Assembly: GCF_030464365.1 (NCBI RefSeq)
Contig: NZ_VCYI01000021.1
Span: forward strand, 1-35,689
Reading direction: 5' to 3'
DNA: 35,689 nucleotides
From: Methanoculleus methanifontis
GTDB taxonomy: Archaea > Halobacteriota > Methanomicrobia > Methanomicrobiales > Methanoculleaceae
Part shown: piece after piece, positions 26,537 to 34,644 of the stretch
Position numbering within the stretch: the stretch's first letter is position 1
Layout: each line of letters opens with the position of its first letter
Program-made: the position numbers and the translations under genes
The notes under the pieces: generated by a model
The model's input: only the letters and a program-made list of their open reading frames with translations
Told to the model about the DNA's origin: nothing
Database searches by the model: none

Positions 26537-28177
26537 ATGGCAATAATCACGTTACCCTACCGGTACCTGGAACGGCTGGCCCGCACCGACCGGCAGACGA
26601 TCATCGACCGCGTTCCGATGATCGGGGCCGACATCGAGCGGATCGAGGAAGACCACGTGGACGTCGAGTTCTTCCCGAACCGGCCGGACCTCTACTCGCC
26701 CGAGGGCGTCGCCCGGGCGATGCGCGGTTTCCTCGGGCTGGAGGAGGGGCTTCCAGCCTACACCGTCCGCCCTTCCGGCATCACTTTCTCGGTCGACCCG
26801 GCCCTTGCCGATATCCGGCCGTTCCTCGGCTCGGCCGTGATCCGGAACGTCAACCTCGACGAAGAAGCGATCGAGAGCCTGATGGCCCTCCAGGAGTCCC
26901 TCCACTGGGCGGTCGGGCGCGGCCGGGGCAAGGTAGCGATCGGCGTCCACGACCTCGATACGGTCAACCCTCCCTTCCGCTACATCGCCTCGCCCCGGGA
27001 TCGGTCGTTCGTCCCGCTGGACTTCGAGCGGGAGATGACGATGGACGAGATGCTCGCCGACCACCCGAAGGGCCGGGACTACGCTCACCTGGTGGAGGAT
27101 TTCCCTAAGTTCCCGCTGATCGTCGATGCCGACGACCGGGTGCTCTCCTTCCCGCCGATCATCAACGGCGAGCTGACGCGGGTCACGGCGGCGACGAAGA
27201 ACATCCTCCTCGACTGCACCGGCACCGACAGACGGGCGGTGATGACGGCGGTAAACATCATCTGCACGGCGTTCATCGAGGCCGGGGCGACGGTCGAGAC
27301 GGTGACCGTTGACGGAGAAGAGATGCCGATGCTCGCCCCCGCAGAAAGGGTCGTCTCGGTTGCGGAGTGCTCCTCACTCCTTGGCCTCCCCCTCACGGCG
27401 GAGGAGATGTCGCGGCTCCTTCGCCGGATGCGCTTTGACGCCGAGCCCGACGGCGACTCACGGGTCCGGATCCTCGTCCCCTGCTACCGCTCGGACATCC
27501 TCCACGACTGGGACATCTTCGAGGACGTGGCGATCGCCTACGGCATCGAGAACTTCGATGCCGCCCTCCCGGCGACCTCGACCGTTGCACAGGAGCATCC
27601 GATCCCCGCGATCGAGGGAGCGGTCCGGTCGGTGATGACCGGCCTCGGGTACCTTGAGGTGATCCCGTTCACCCTCACGAATGAGCGGGTGCTCTACGTG
27701 AACATGCAGCGGGAGCCCGCTCCCGGAACCCTGCGGCTGCTCCACCCGATCAACGAGGAGCAGACGGTGGTCCGGACCGACCTCCTCCCCCTGCTGATGG
27801 AGATGCTTCTTGCGAACAAACACCGCGAACTCCCGCAGAGGCTCTTTACGGTGGGCGACGTGGTGGAGGACTGCGTCACCTCCCAGATGGCCGCGGCGGT
27901 GAGCATTTACCCGACGGCCGACTTCTCCGAGGCGTACGCGGCGGCGGACGTTCTCTGCCGCGAGCTCTCGCTCTCCTACACGGTCGCCGAGTCGGCTGAT
28001 CCGGCGTTCCTCGACGGCCGCCGCGGGGATATCGTCGTCGACGGAAAAATTGTCGGGGTCTTCGGGGAGATCCACCCCGCCGTTCTCGGGGCGTTCGACC
28101 TCGAGCACCCGGTCGCGGCGCTCGCGCTCGATCTCAGAGCCGTACCGGGATACCCCGTCCTGCCAGATACTCCTTGA
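26537..28177 (+). CDS. pheT: Phenylalanyl-tRNA synthetase beta subunit
   Basis: The 546-residue product is the archaeal-length PheT (about 550; the bacterial one is about 800 residues and has extra N-terminal EMAP and C-terminal anticodon-binding domains). It begins [14 protein letters not shown] and has the early [19 protein letters not shown] block, a B3/4-type middle region ([26 protein letters not shown]) and, after a B5 domain, a C-terminal synthetase-like domain ([33 protein letters not shown]). Its last 44 bases overlap the 3' end of hisF, which is on the other strand. Confidence 0.95.
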   Translation: MAIITLPYRYLERLARTDRQTIIDRVPMIGADIERIEEDHVDVEFFPNRPDLYSPEGVARAMRGFLGLEEGLPAYTVRPSGITFSVDPALADIRPFLGSAVIRNVNLDEEAIESLMALQESLHWAVGRGRGKVAIGVHDLDTVNPPFRYIASPRDRSFVPLDFEREMTMDEMLADHPKGRDYAHLVEDFPKFPLIVDADDRVLSFPPIINGELTRVTAATKNILLDCTGTDRRAVMTAVNIICTAFIEAGATVETVTVDGEEMPMLAPAERVVSVAECSSLLGLPLTAEEMSRLLRRMRFDAEPDGDSRVRILVPCYRSDILHDWDIFEDVAIAYGIENFDAALPATSTVAQEHPIPAIEGAVRSVMTGLGYLEVIPFTLTNERVLYVNMQREPAPGTLRLLHPINEEQTVVRTDLLPLLMEMLLANKHRELPQRLFTVGDVVEDCVTSQMAAAVSIYPTADFSEAYAAADVLCRELSLSYTVAESADPAFLDGRRGDIVVDGKIVGVFGEIHPAVLGAFDLEHPVAALALDLRAVPGYPVLPDTP

Positions 28178-28940
28178 CCTGGCGGACGGTGAACTCGCCG
28201 TAGTGGAAGACACTTGCCGCGAGGCAGGCGTCGGCCTTTCCTTCCGTGAACCCCCCGTAGAAGTGTTCGAGCGTGCCCACGCCGCCGCTCGCGACCACCG
28301 GGATGCCGACCGCCTCCGAGACCGCTCTCGTGATCGGGATGTCGAACCCCTCCTTTGTTCCGTCGGCCTCCATGCTGGTGAGCAGGATCTCGCCCGCCCC
28401 GCGCTCCTCCGCCTCTCTCGCCCAGGCGACGGCGTCAAGCCCCGTGCCCCGGCTCCCGCCGTGGGTCACGACCTCGTACCAGCACTCCTGGCCGTCAGGG
28501 AGGGTTATCGGCGTCTTTCCCGGTGCCGTCTCGTAGTTGCGCCGGACATCGACGGCGACGACGACGCACTGGGTTCCGAACCGTTCTGCGCCCTGCGAGA
28601 TCAGGTTCGGGTCGGCGACGGCGCTCGAGTTGATGCTTACCTTGTCCGCGCCCGCCCGGAGGATCTGTTTCATGTCCTCGATCGTCCGGATGCCGCCGCC
28701 GACGGTGAGCGGGAGAAAGAGCTGGTCGGCAGCCCGCTGCACGACATCGATGATGGTGCCCCGGTCCTCCCTGGTGGCGGTGATGTCGAGGAAGACCACC
28801 TCGTCCGCGCCCTGCTCGTTGTAGCGCTGGGCGAGTTCCACGGGATCGCCCGCGTCGCGCAGGCCGACGAAGTGCGTGCCCTTGACAACCCGCCCGTCCT
28901 TGAGGTCCAGGCAGGGGATGATCCGCTTGGTCAAAACCAT
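28134..28940 (-). CDS. hisF: Imidazole glycerol phosphate synthase, cyclase subunit
   Basis: HisF with HisH makes imidazole glycerol phosphate and AICAR in histidine biosynthesis. The 268-residue (beta/alpha)8 barrel starts [19 protein letters not shown]; the Asp in CLDL and the one in VVVAVDVRR (about residue 130) are the catalytic pair. Phosphate-binding blocks TVGGGIRT and VASGGVGT are present. It is the only his gene in the window and faces pheT tail to tail. Confidence 0.96.
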   Translation of the reverse strand: MVLTKRIIPCLDLKDGRVVKGTHFVGLRDAGDPVELAQRYNEQGADEVVFLDITATREDRGTIIDVVQRAADQLFLPLTVGGGIRTIEDMKQILRAGADKVSINSSAVADPNLISQGAERFGTQCVVVAVDVRRNYETAPGKTPITLPDGQECWYEVVTHGGSRGTGLDAVAWAREAEERGAGEILLTSMEADGTKEGFDIPITRAVSEAVGIPVVASGGVGTLEHFYGGFTEGKADACLAASVFHYGEFTVRQVKEYLAGRGIPVRL

Positions 28941-29090
28941 GCGTAGTGATTTTGGGGCGGAGGTGATGAGGGTTTGCCTATGCGACTGGCCGAAGGTGCG
29001 ATGTTCCTCTGGAACAGAGCTGGAGCACCGTTAGGAACGACGTTCCATGGGAACGGAGTTCGAGCACCGGAGGTGCGAGGTGCGGGGGCA

Positions 29091-29127
29091 GGAGCAGGAG
29101 AAAACGCGTAGCGTTTTCGACTTGCGA
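29091..29127 (+). repeat. Hairpin repeat copy 1 (AAAACGC-GTA-GCGTTTT)
   Basis: GGAGCAGG and GA, then the perfect hairpin AAAACGC/GCGTTTT with loop GTA, then CGACTTGCGA. Identical over its length to copy 2. Confidence 0.8.
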
Positions 29128-29173
29128 CGGGCGGGAGCGGAGCGAGCGTCCGGAGTTTGAGCGCCGAAGGGCA

Positions 29174-29218
29174 GGAGCAGGAGAAAACGCGTAGCGTTTT
29201 CGACTTGCGAAGATTCAT
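29174..29218 (+). repeat. Hairpin repeat copy 2 (loop GTA)
   Basis: Same sequence as copy 1, extended on the right by AGATTCATGA, an extension it shares in part with copy 3. A GGAGCACAGGCAC stretch follows and has a near match after copy 3. Confidence 0.8.
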
Positions 29219-29287
29219 GAGAACCGGAGCACAGGCACCGTTGCTGCGGCCCGTAAACGAGAGGCGACGATCGCTACCGATACCGGA

Positions 29288-29370
29288 CTTCGCGTCTTCG
29301 CGTCTTCGCGTCTTCGCGTGAGACTGTATTGCTGCCCCTTAGACCCTTGCCTCACGCGAAGCCGCGAAGG
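29288..29370. repeat. CTTCGCGT tandem repeat with inverted partner, copy of the 8647 element
   Basis: CTTCGCGT occurs four times in tandem at 29288-29319, followed by GAGACTGTA as at 8647. The right arm CTCACGCGAAGCCGCGAAGG at 29351-29370 is identical to 8691-8710. The left arm has been replaced by the tandem expansion. Confidence 0.8.
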
Positions 29371-29407
29371 GCGCGAAGAACGACTTTCCCGAAGGGTGCG
29401 ACGGGCG

Positions 29408-29452
29408 GGAGCAGGAGAAAACGCTACGCGTTTTCGACTTGCGAAGATTCAT
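29408..29452 (+). repeat. Hairpin repeat copy 3 (loop inverted to TAC)
   Basis: Same flanks and stem as copies 1 and 2, but the loop is TAC, the reverse complement of GTA. AAGATTCAT follows, as in copy 2. Confidence 0.8.
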
Positions 29453-29487
29453 TGAAACTGGAGCACAAGCACAGGAAGAGCGGGTTG

Positions 29488-29633
29488 GAGACAGGGGAGG
29501 GGGGCGTGCCCCCCTCGAAGAACTTCGTTCTTCTCGTGCTCCGTTCCTGCGGAACATCGCACCTCGCACCTCCGGTGCTCATGCTCCTGCCCTTCGGCCA
29601 GTCGCACTCCCCAATGGCGATATCCGATGGAAA
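29488..29633. repeat. G/C hairpin plus GGCGATATCC motif, copy of the 8501-8568 element
   Basis: GAGACAGG, then GAGGGGGGC (29497-29505) and GCCCCCCTC (29508-29516) as a hairpin, and further on GGCGATATCCGATGGAAA at 29616-29633. The order and orientation match the repeat cluster near 8.5 kb. Confidence 0.7.
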
Positions 29634-29841
29634 TCCGTTTCCGCTTTTTACGACTGGAAAATGGCTGAACGCTCCTGGGATGCTCCTGGAGGATATCCGT
29701 CAATAGAGGTTGCACATACACTCGGGTGAACCCGATCCCCGGAAGCGCGTGCCGCTCCCCTTACGTTTAAGTACTCCGGAAAGGTACCTTTACAGGCAAA
29801 CCGGAGAATATCCGGGCGGGATAACCGGTCTGGTGGTTTTT

Positions 29842-31068
29842 ATGGAGTCAGGAGATCTAAAAATTGCATGGGCGCGGCAGTACATGCCGGTACTCTCGTC
29901 CATTCGGAAGCGTTTCGTCGAGGAGAAGCCGTTTGCAGGCATGACTATCGGCATGGCCCTGCACGTCGAGGCGAAGACCGCGGTGCTGGTCGAGACGCTC
30001 GCAGCAGGCGGCGCCGAGGTGCACATCACGGGGTGCAACCCCCTCTCGACCCAGGACGATGTCTCTGCGGCGCTCGATACCCGGGAAGGGGTTCACTCCT
30101 ACGCCCGCCGGGGCGCCAACGTCGAGGAGTACTACGCGGCCATCGACCGGGTGCTCGACGCCCGCCCCGCGATCACCATCGACGACGGGATGGACCTGAT
30201 CCACCGCATTCACACCGAGCGGCGGGAGGTGCTGGACTCGATCATCGGCGGGTGCGAGGAGACCACGACCGGCATCCACCGGCTCCGCGCGATGGCACAG
30301 GACGGGGCGCTCAGGTTCCCGGTCGTCGCCGTCAACGACACCCCGATGAAGCACTTCTTCGACAACGTCCACGGCACCGGCGAGAGTTCGCTCGCGTCGA
30401 TCATGATCACCACGAACGTCCTCATGGCCGGAAAGCGGTTCGTCGTCGCCGGCTACGGCTACTGCGGCCGGGGGCTTGCCCAGAAGGCCCGGAGCCTCGG
30501 CGCCCGCGTCATCGTGACCGAGGTCGATCCCCGGCGGGCGCTGCAGGCGCACATGGACGGGTTCGACGTCATGACGATGGACGACGCGGCACCCCTCGGC
30601 GATATTTTCGTCACCACCACCGGGAATACGAGCATCCTCACCGAACGGCACTTCCCGATCCTGAAGGACGGCGCGATCCTCGCGAACGCCGGCCACTTCA
30701 ACGTTGAGATCGATGTCGACTGGCTCGCGGCGCACGCGGCTTCCACCGTCCACCGGGACGGTGTCGACACCTACGTTCTCGATGGCAAAGTTGTCCACGT
30801 CCTTGCCGAAGGAAGGCTCGTGAACCTTGCGACGCCGAAGGGTATGGGCCACCCCGTCGAGGTCATGGACCTGAGTTTCGCCGTCCAGGCGCTCTCCGCC
30901 GAGTTCATCGCGAAGCACGGCCGCGAACTCGCTCCCGGCGTGCACGACGTCCCGTCCGCCATCGATGAGGGGATCGCGCGGCTGAAACTCGACGCGCTCG
31001 GGCTCTCGATTGACCGGCTGACGCCCGAGCAGGAAACTTATATGAGCAGCTGGACGATCGGGACGTAA
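29842..31068 (+). CDS. ahcY: S-adenosylhomocysteine / S-inosylhomocysteine hydrolase
   Basis: This enzyme removes the product inhibitor of methyl transfer by splitting S-adenosylhomocysteine; the Methanocaldococcus homologue was reported to prefer S-inosylhomocysteine, so the substrate here may be the deaminated form. The 408-residue product starts MESGDLKIAW with GGTGG ahead of the ATG at 29842. It has HVEAKTAVLVETL, NDTPMKHFFDNVHGTGES (with the conserved Lys and Asp of the active site) and the NAD-binding VVAGYGYCGRGLAQKA. The canonical GYGDVGKG reads GYGYCGRG here, as is common in archaea. The C-terminus lacks the long tail of bacterial enzymes. An in-frame extension upstream from 29710 is improbable. 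Confidence 0.92.
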   Translation: MESGDLKIAWARQYMPVLSSIRKRFVEEKPFAGMTIGMALHVEAKTAVLVETLAAGGAEVHITGCNPLSTQDDVSAALDTREGVHSYARRGANVEEYYAAIDRVLDARPAITIDDGMDLIHRIHTERREVLDSIIGGCEETTTGIHRLRAMAQDGALRFPVVAVNDTPMKHFFDNVHGTGESSLASIMITTNVLMAGKRFVVAGYGYCGRGLAQKARSLGARVIVTEVDPRRALQAHMDGFDVMTMDDAAPLGDIFVTTTGNTSILTERHFPILKDGAILANAGHFNVEIDVDWLAAHAASTVHRDGVDTYVLDGKVVHVLAEGRLVNLATPKGMGHPVEVMDLSFAVQALSAEFIAKHGRELAPGVHDVPSAIDEGIARLKLDALGLSIDRLTPEQETYMSSWTIGT

Positions 31069-31075
31069 AACGCTC

Positions 31076-31085
31076 CTCTTTTTTT
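31076..31085 (+). terminator. Oligo-T terminator after ahcY
   Basis: CTCTTTTTTT just after the stop codon fits an archaeal termination signal. Confidence 0.5.
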
Positions 31086-31153
31086 GCCGTAAATACCAAC
31101 CCCCGTGCAAACCCCCGGATGCGAGGAAACGGAGGAGTGGGATTGGTTCGCCG

Positions 31154-31495
31154 TTAGATCGCCTGGTTGTCTGTGTTTTCCCGTATCTTGAGCATGAACC
31201 CGTGACCGCATCTCCGGCACCGATACTGTGCATACATGTCGCACCCGAGAGCATCGACGCACCCGAGATACTCGCTTGAGGATCTGCACTTGGGGCATGC
31301 CGGCCCCTGTTTGTCGAACCAGCGGCCGCACCAGAGACACTGGTGGATTGTATGAGTCCGCGGGTTGACGGCGATGAGATCTTCGATGTGGCTTTGGCAC
31401 CCGCAGAATGGGCAGGGAGCAGGTCCGTCATCTTCGGCATCATCGGTGTCGCACGACGGGCTTGTTGTCTTCCTGGTCACATCTGACTCGTGCAC
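31154..31495 (-). CDS. Small zinc-ribbon protein with four CxxC pairs
   Basis: I do not recognise a characterised family. The 113-residue product starts at a GTG (31495); a second GTG at 31480 is possible. It has an acidic N-terminus and then four metal-binding pairs: CPFCGC, CLWCGRW, CPKC and CRRCGHGF. The pairs can form two zinc ribbons or rubredoxin-like knuckles. Such proteins often bind nucleic acids or act as transcription accessories. It converges on ahcY and diverges from the ribbon-helix-helix gene. Confidence 0.65.
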   Translation of the reverse strand: MHESDVTRKTTSPSCDTDDAEDDGPAPCPFCGCQSHIEDLIAVNPRTHTIHQCLWCGRWFDKQGPACPKCRSSSEYLGCVDALGCDMYAQYRCRRCGHGFMLKIRENTDNQAI

Positions 31496-31644
31496 ACACC
31501 CACCCCCCTGCCCCCGGCGGTTACGGTTCTCTCTGGGAAGGTGTTATTCCACGTCTTTCGTATCTTCGGCGTGTTTTTCGCCTGGCGCGAGTCAACTACT
31601 CTGCTCTGTCTCATACACTGCTATGAGCGCTCCTGCTGCTTAAC

Positions 31645-31719
31645 GATACCTATGGGTATCAATTGGTATCTTATTGGAAAAATAAAAACAGTATAATATA
31701 ATTGTCTCGCCGGGATACC
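31645..31719. promoter_or_regulatory. GATACC/GGTATC sites around the promoter of the ribbon-helix-helix gene
   Basis: GATACC (31645) and GGTATC (31655) form an inverted pair, a further GGTATC follows at 31665, ten bases on, and GATACC recurs at 31714. They enclose a TATA box (GTATAATATAA, 31691-31701) that lies about 35 bases ahead of the ATG at 31731. This is the pattern expected of an autoregulated RHH repressor, with sites one helical turn apart. Confidence 0.5.
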
Positions 31720-31730
31720 TGAATAGGAAG

Positions 31731-32012
31731 ATGGAATCTCCCGATAACGTCTCAGGCAAGCAGGTGGGTGTTCGGCTGCCAGGCCATCTCTACCGGTGGC
31801 TAAAGGAGAAGGTCGACAGCGGTGAATACTCAAATATGGCACAGTCGGTCATCGGGGAACTGACGAAGGTGAGGGCGCTCGAAGAGATGCGGTGCCGGGA
31901 GACTTCACGCTACGATGTTTCCGGGGAAGAACCCCTTGCCCGGATGGTTAACGAACGAATCGAAAGCGTCCGTCGCGAACTTCTGGATGAAGTGAAGCGG
32001 CGGCGTACCTGA
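31731..32012 (+). CDS. Ribbon-helix-helix DNA-binding protein
   Basis: The 93-residue product has the RHH pattern near its start: a short strand KQVGVRLP, a helix HLYRWLKEKVDSGEYSN and a second helix MAQSVIGELTKV (residues about 10-48). The basic residues of such strands contact DNA in the major groove as a dimer. The C-terminal half is charged and helical. Half of the known RHH proteins are antitoxins, but no toxin gene is next to it, so a stand-alone regulator is more likely. It may also control modABC downstream, since both are on the same strand. Confidence 0.7.
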   Translation: MESPDNVSGKQVGVRLPGHLYRWLKEKVDSGEYSNMAQSVIGELTKVRALEEMRCRETSRYDVSGEEPLARMVNERIESVRRELLDEVKRRRT

Positions 32013-32164
32013 TCCGAACCTATTATCCAGCCTCCGCGTGACCACCGCCCCGGAGTGACTGCCTGTTCCTGCCGGATCGTTCGGCAGAGCCTTCTCGAAC
32101 TCTTTTCCTATCCGCTCCGGCAGCCGGTAGGACAACATGTTTTTATACTCGTCGGGCACGTAAA

Positions 32165-32209
32165 CCAAATATCATTTATTTGGGCTTAAAATAAGCTAAA
32201 TTAAATATA
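32165..32209 (+). promoter_or_regulatory. modABC promoter with two adjacent palindromes
   Basis: CCAAATA (32165-32171) and TATTTGG (32177-32183) are inverted with a 5-base spacer. GCTTA and TAAGC (32184-32196) form a second palindrome next to it. The TATA box TTAAATATA is at 32201-32209, about 40 bases ahead of the modA ATG. Placement directly upstream of the TATA box suits a metal-responsive regulator of the ModE type, but no ModE consensus is recognised. Confidence 0.5.
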
Positions 32210-32245
32210 CCGTGCCGCAACCCTCTATTGCAAGGTGTCATTATT

Positions 32246-33073
32246 ATGAAAGTACCTACCACGGCAACCCTTGTTGCCCTGACCCTCGTGATCATCGCCG
32301 GCCTCCTGGTTGCGGGATGCACGACCACGGAAGAGACCCCGGGAGAGACAACCCTGACCGTCTTTACAGCCGCGTCGCTCACGGGGGCCTTCACAGATAT
32401 CGGCAAAGCCTACGAGGCGGAGAACGAGAACGTCAGGGTCGACCTGGTCTTCGACGGATCGCAGGCCCTCCGCACCCAGATCGAACAGGGAGCGAACCCC
32501 GACATCTTCGTCTCGGCGAGCGAAAAGCACATGAAGGCCCTCCAGGACGGCGAGCTCATGGATGACGATACCGTGGCGGTCTTCCTCGGGAACAGCATGG
32601 CGCTGATCGTCCCTGCCGAGAATCCGGCCGGGATCACCGGTCTTGCCGACCTGGCAGAACCGGGCACGAAGATCGTCATCGGCACCAAGGACGTCCCCTT
32701 CGGCGACTACACCCGGCAGGTACTCGACAAGATGGCCGCCGATCCCGCATACGGCGAGACGTACCGGGAGGCCGTGATGAACAACGTCATCTCCGAGGAG
32801 ACGGCGGTGAGCTCCGTGGTGCCCAAACTGACGCTCGGGGAGGCGGACGCGGCGTTCGTCTACAAATCGGACGTTTCGAAGGACGATCTGGACAAAGTGA
32901 CCCGGATCAAGGTTCCGGCGGAGTATAACGTCATGGCCACGTATCCACTCGGCATCCTTGCGGAGTCACCGCACAAGACCGAAGCAGAGTCCTTCATAGC
33001 ATTCGTCCGGGGCCCGAACGGCAGCGCTATCCTGACCGAGTATGGATTCGACCCCATTCCGGCAGAGTCCTGA
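32246..33073 (+). CDS. modA: Molybdate/tungstate ABC transporter, substrate-binding lipoprotein
   Basis: ModA captures molybdate outside the cell and delivers it to ModB. The 275-residue product has a signal peptide ending in a lipobox (LLVAGC, Cys about residue 23), so it is lipid-anchored. Typical blocks follow: TLTVFTAASLTGAFTDIG, FDGSQALRTQIEQGANPDIFVSA and KIVIGTKDVPFGDYTRQVL. The ATG at 32246 has AAGGTG eight bases ahead. It is shorter than WtpA. ModA-type binding proteins bind both molybdate and tungstate. Confidence 0.9.
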   Translation: MKVPTTATLVALTLVIIAGLLVAGCTTTEETPGETTLTVFTAASLTGAFTDIGKAYEAENENVRVDLVFDGSQALRTQIEQGANPDIFVSASEKHMKALQDGELMDDDTVAVFLGNSMALIVPAENPAGITGLADLAEPGTKIVIGTKDVPFGDYTRQVLDKMAADPAYGETYREAVMNNVISEETAVSSVVPKLTLGEADAAFVYKSDVSKDDLDKVTRIKVPAEYNVMATYPLGILAESPHKTEAESFIAFVRGPNGSAILTEYGFDPIPAES

Positions 33074-33074
33074 G

Positions 33075-33887
33075 GTGACCCGGTGCGAAGGCGGCCTGGC
33101 GCGCGTCTCGAGGGCGGGTCTCACCCTCCTCGTCGCCGCGCTCGTCGCCCTCTTCCTCCTCTTCGTCACGCTGCCGGTCGCCTCGCTCTTCCTGCGCATA
33201 TCACCTGAAGCGTTCCTCCGGTCGCTCGCCGAACCGGTGGTGCTCGACGCGCTCTCCCTCTCTCTAGCCACCGCGACACTGAGCACGGCGATCGTCGTCG
33301 TCTTCGGGACGCCGCTTGCCCTGGTGAATGCCCGGCACGACTACCCGGGGAGAGCGATCGTCGATACGCTCACCGACCTCCCCATCGTCCTGCCGCCGGC
33401 GGTTGCGGGCATCGCGCTACTGATGGCGTTCGGCCGCCGGGGCGTTGTCGGGCAGTACCTCGACCACGTCGGTATCAACACCGCTTTCACCACGGTCGCA
33501 GTGATCCTCGCGCAGGTCTTCGTGGCCTCGCCGTTCTACATCCGGCAGGCGAGGGCGAGTTTCGAGGCGGTCGACCGCCTCTACGAGGATGCAGCCCGGA
33601 CGCTCGGGGCGTCCCCCATGACGGTTGCCCTCCGGGTCACCATCCCGCTTGCGTGGGGCGGGCTCATCTCCGGGGCGATCCTCTCGTTCGCCCGGGCGCT
33701 CGGGGAATTCGGCGCCACGATCATGTTTGCCGGGAACTTCCAGGGTCGAACCCAGACGATGCCGCTTGCCATCTACACGACGATGCAGGGCGACCTCGAT
33801 GCCGCGATCAGCCTCGCCATCATCCTCGTCGCGATATCTTTCGGAGTGATCGCTTCAGTGAAGATCATGACCCGGAGGAGTTTCTGA
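33075..33887 (+). CDS. modB: Molybdate ABC transporter, membrane permease
   Basis: The product has five to six membrane segments and the permease EAA-type motif near residues 182-200 (DAARTLGASPMTVALRVTIP). It starts probably at the GTG at 33075, two bases after the modA stop, giving 270 residues; the ATG at 33042 inside modA is the alternative. The last base overlaps the ATG of modC (TGATG). It would form the translocation channel. Confidence 0.88.
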   Translation: MTRCEGGLARVSRAGLTLLVAALVALFLLFVTLPVASLFLRISPEAFLRSLAEPVVLDALSLSLATATLSTAIVVVFGTPLALVNARHDYPGRAIVDTLTDLPIVLPPAVAGIALLMAFGRRGVVGQYLDHVGINTAFTTVAVILAQVFVASPFYIRQARASFEAVDRLYEDAARTLGASPMTVALRVTIPLAWGGLISGAILSFARALGEFGATIMFAGNFQGRTQTMPLAIYTTMQGDLDAAISLAIILVAISFGVIASVKIMTRRSF

Positions 33888-34600
33888 TGCTCTCTGTCCA
33901 CGCCGTCCGCCACCTCCGTGACTTCGCTCTCGACGTCACGCTCTCGGTCAGGCAGGGGGAGACGCTCGTCCTGATCGGGGAGAACGGGGCGGGCAAGTCC
34001 ACGGTGCTGAACCTGATCTCCGGCATCCTCACGCCTGACGCGGGAGAGATCGTGCTCGGGGAGAGGACACTCTACTCGGGCGAGGAGGGAATCGACGTCC
34101 CTGCCGAGAGCCGCAAGATCGGCCACCTCTTCCAGTCCTACGCCCTCTTTCCGCACATGACCGTCTTTGAGAACGTGGCGTTCGGCCTCCGGTGCCGGAA
34201 GGTTCCGCGGCCGGAAATCGCCTTCGCCGTGGCGAACCAGCTTCGCGCGATGAACCTCGCCGATCTTTCGGACGTCAACGTCGGCAGGCTCTCGGGCGGG
34301 CAGCGGCAACGGGTGGCCCTCGCCCGGGCGCTGGTGCTCGACCCGGACATCCTCCTCCTCGACGAACCGCTCGCCGCCGTCGATATGCGGGCGCAAGCTG
34401 CGATGCGAACCGAGCTCCGCGACCGGATACGGAGCGCCGGCATCCCCTGCATCGTCGTCACCCACAACCTCCGCGACGCCCTCGAACTCGCCGACCGGCT
34501 CTGCCTCCTCGAAGAGGGGCGGGTGGTGGCCGACGGTGCGCCGGAAGAGGTGCTTGGGATGCGGGAGAACGGGTTTATCGCCAGTTTTGCCGGGAGGTGA
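33887..34600 (+). CDS. modC: Molybdate ABC transporter, ATP-binding protein
   Basis: ModC drives uptake by ATP hydrolysis. The 237-residue protein has Walker A GENGAGKST, the Q-loop in FQSYALFPHM, the signature LSGGQRQRVALARAL, Walker B ILLLDEP and the H-loop IVVTHN. GGAGGAG lies ahead of the ATG at 33887. Many ModC proteins carry a C-terminal TOBE (molybdate-sensing) domain; here the protein ends after the nucleotide-binding domain, so inhibition by internal molybdate through TOBE would be missing. Confidence 0.92.
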   Translation: MLSVHAVRHLRDFALDVTLSVRQGETLVLIGENGAGKSTVLNLISGILTPDAGEIVLGERTLYSGEEGIDVPAESRKIGHLFQSYALFPHMTVFENVAFGLRCRKVPRPEIAFAVANQLRAMNLADLSDVNVGRLSGGQRQRVALARALVLDPDILLLDEPLAAVDMRAQAAMRTELRDRIRSAGIPCIVVTHNLRDALELADRLCLLEEGRVVADGAPEEVLGMRENGFIASFAGR

Positions 34601-34644
34601 AGATCTCCTAGGAGCAACCGGAAGTTTTTCTGCTGAAAACAGGA

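Larger units (their letters stand above)
28981..29606. repeat. Long-range inverted repeat framing the intergenic mosaic
   Basis: TGCGACTGGCCGAAGG (28981-28996) is the exact reverse complement of 29591-29606. Inside it, 28995-29007 (GGTGCGATGTTCC) matches 29551-29563, and a perfect 23-base arm at 29062-29084 matches 29558-29580. The arms keep their order only partly, so this is a shuffled inverted duplication. Confidence 0.75.
28941..29841. other. 900-base gene-free mosaic of dispersed repeats
   Basis: No protein-like gene is seen. The stretch contains long inverted repeats, three copies of a hairpin motif, a tandem 8-bp repeat and copies of elements found near 8.5-8.7 kb. Short frames on both strands arise from repeats. 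Confidence 0.7.

Noticed and set aside
29288-29370. Possible CRISPR array
   Set aside because: The repeat unit is only 8 bases without spacers, and no cas genes are in the window.
28931-29729. Several short frames on both strands between hisF and ahcY
   Set aside because: They consist of translated repeat copies (recurring RKS and FSCS pieces) and have no domains.
31905-32168. 87-codon minus-strand frame starting VPDEYKNMLSYRLPERIGKEF
   Set aside because: The first 30 residues look protein-like, but the start is TTG, the rest overlaps the ribbon-helix-helix gene in antisense and no family is recognised. A remnant of an old gene at 32030-32168 remains possible.
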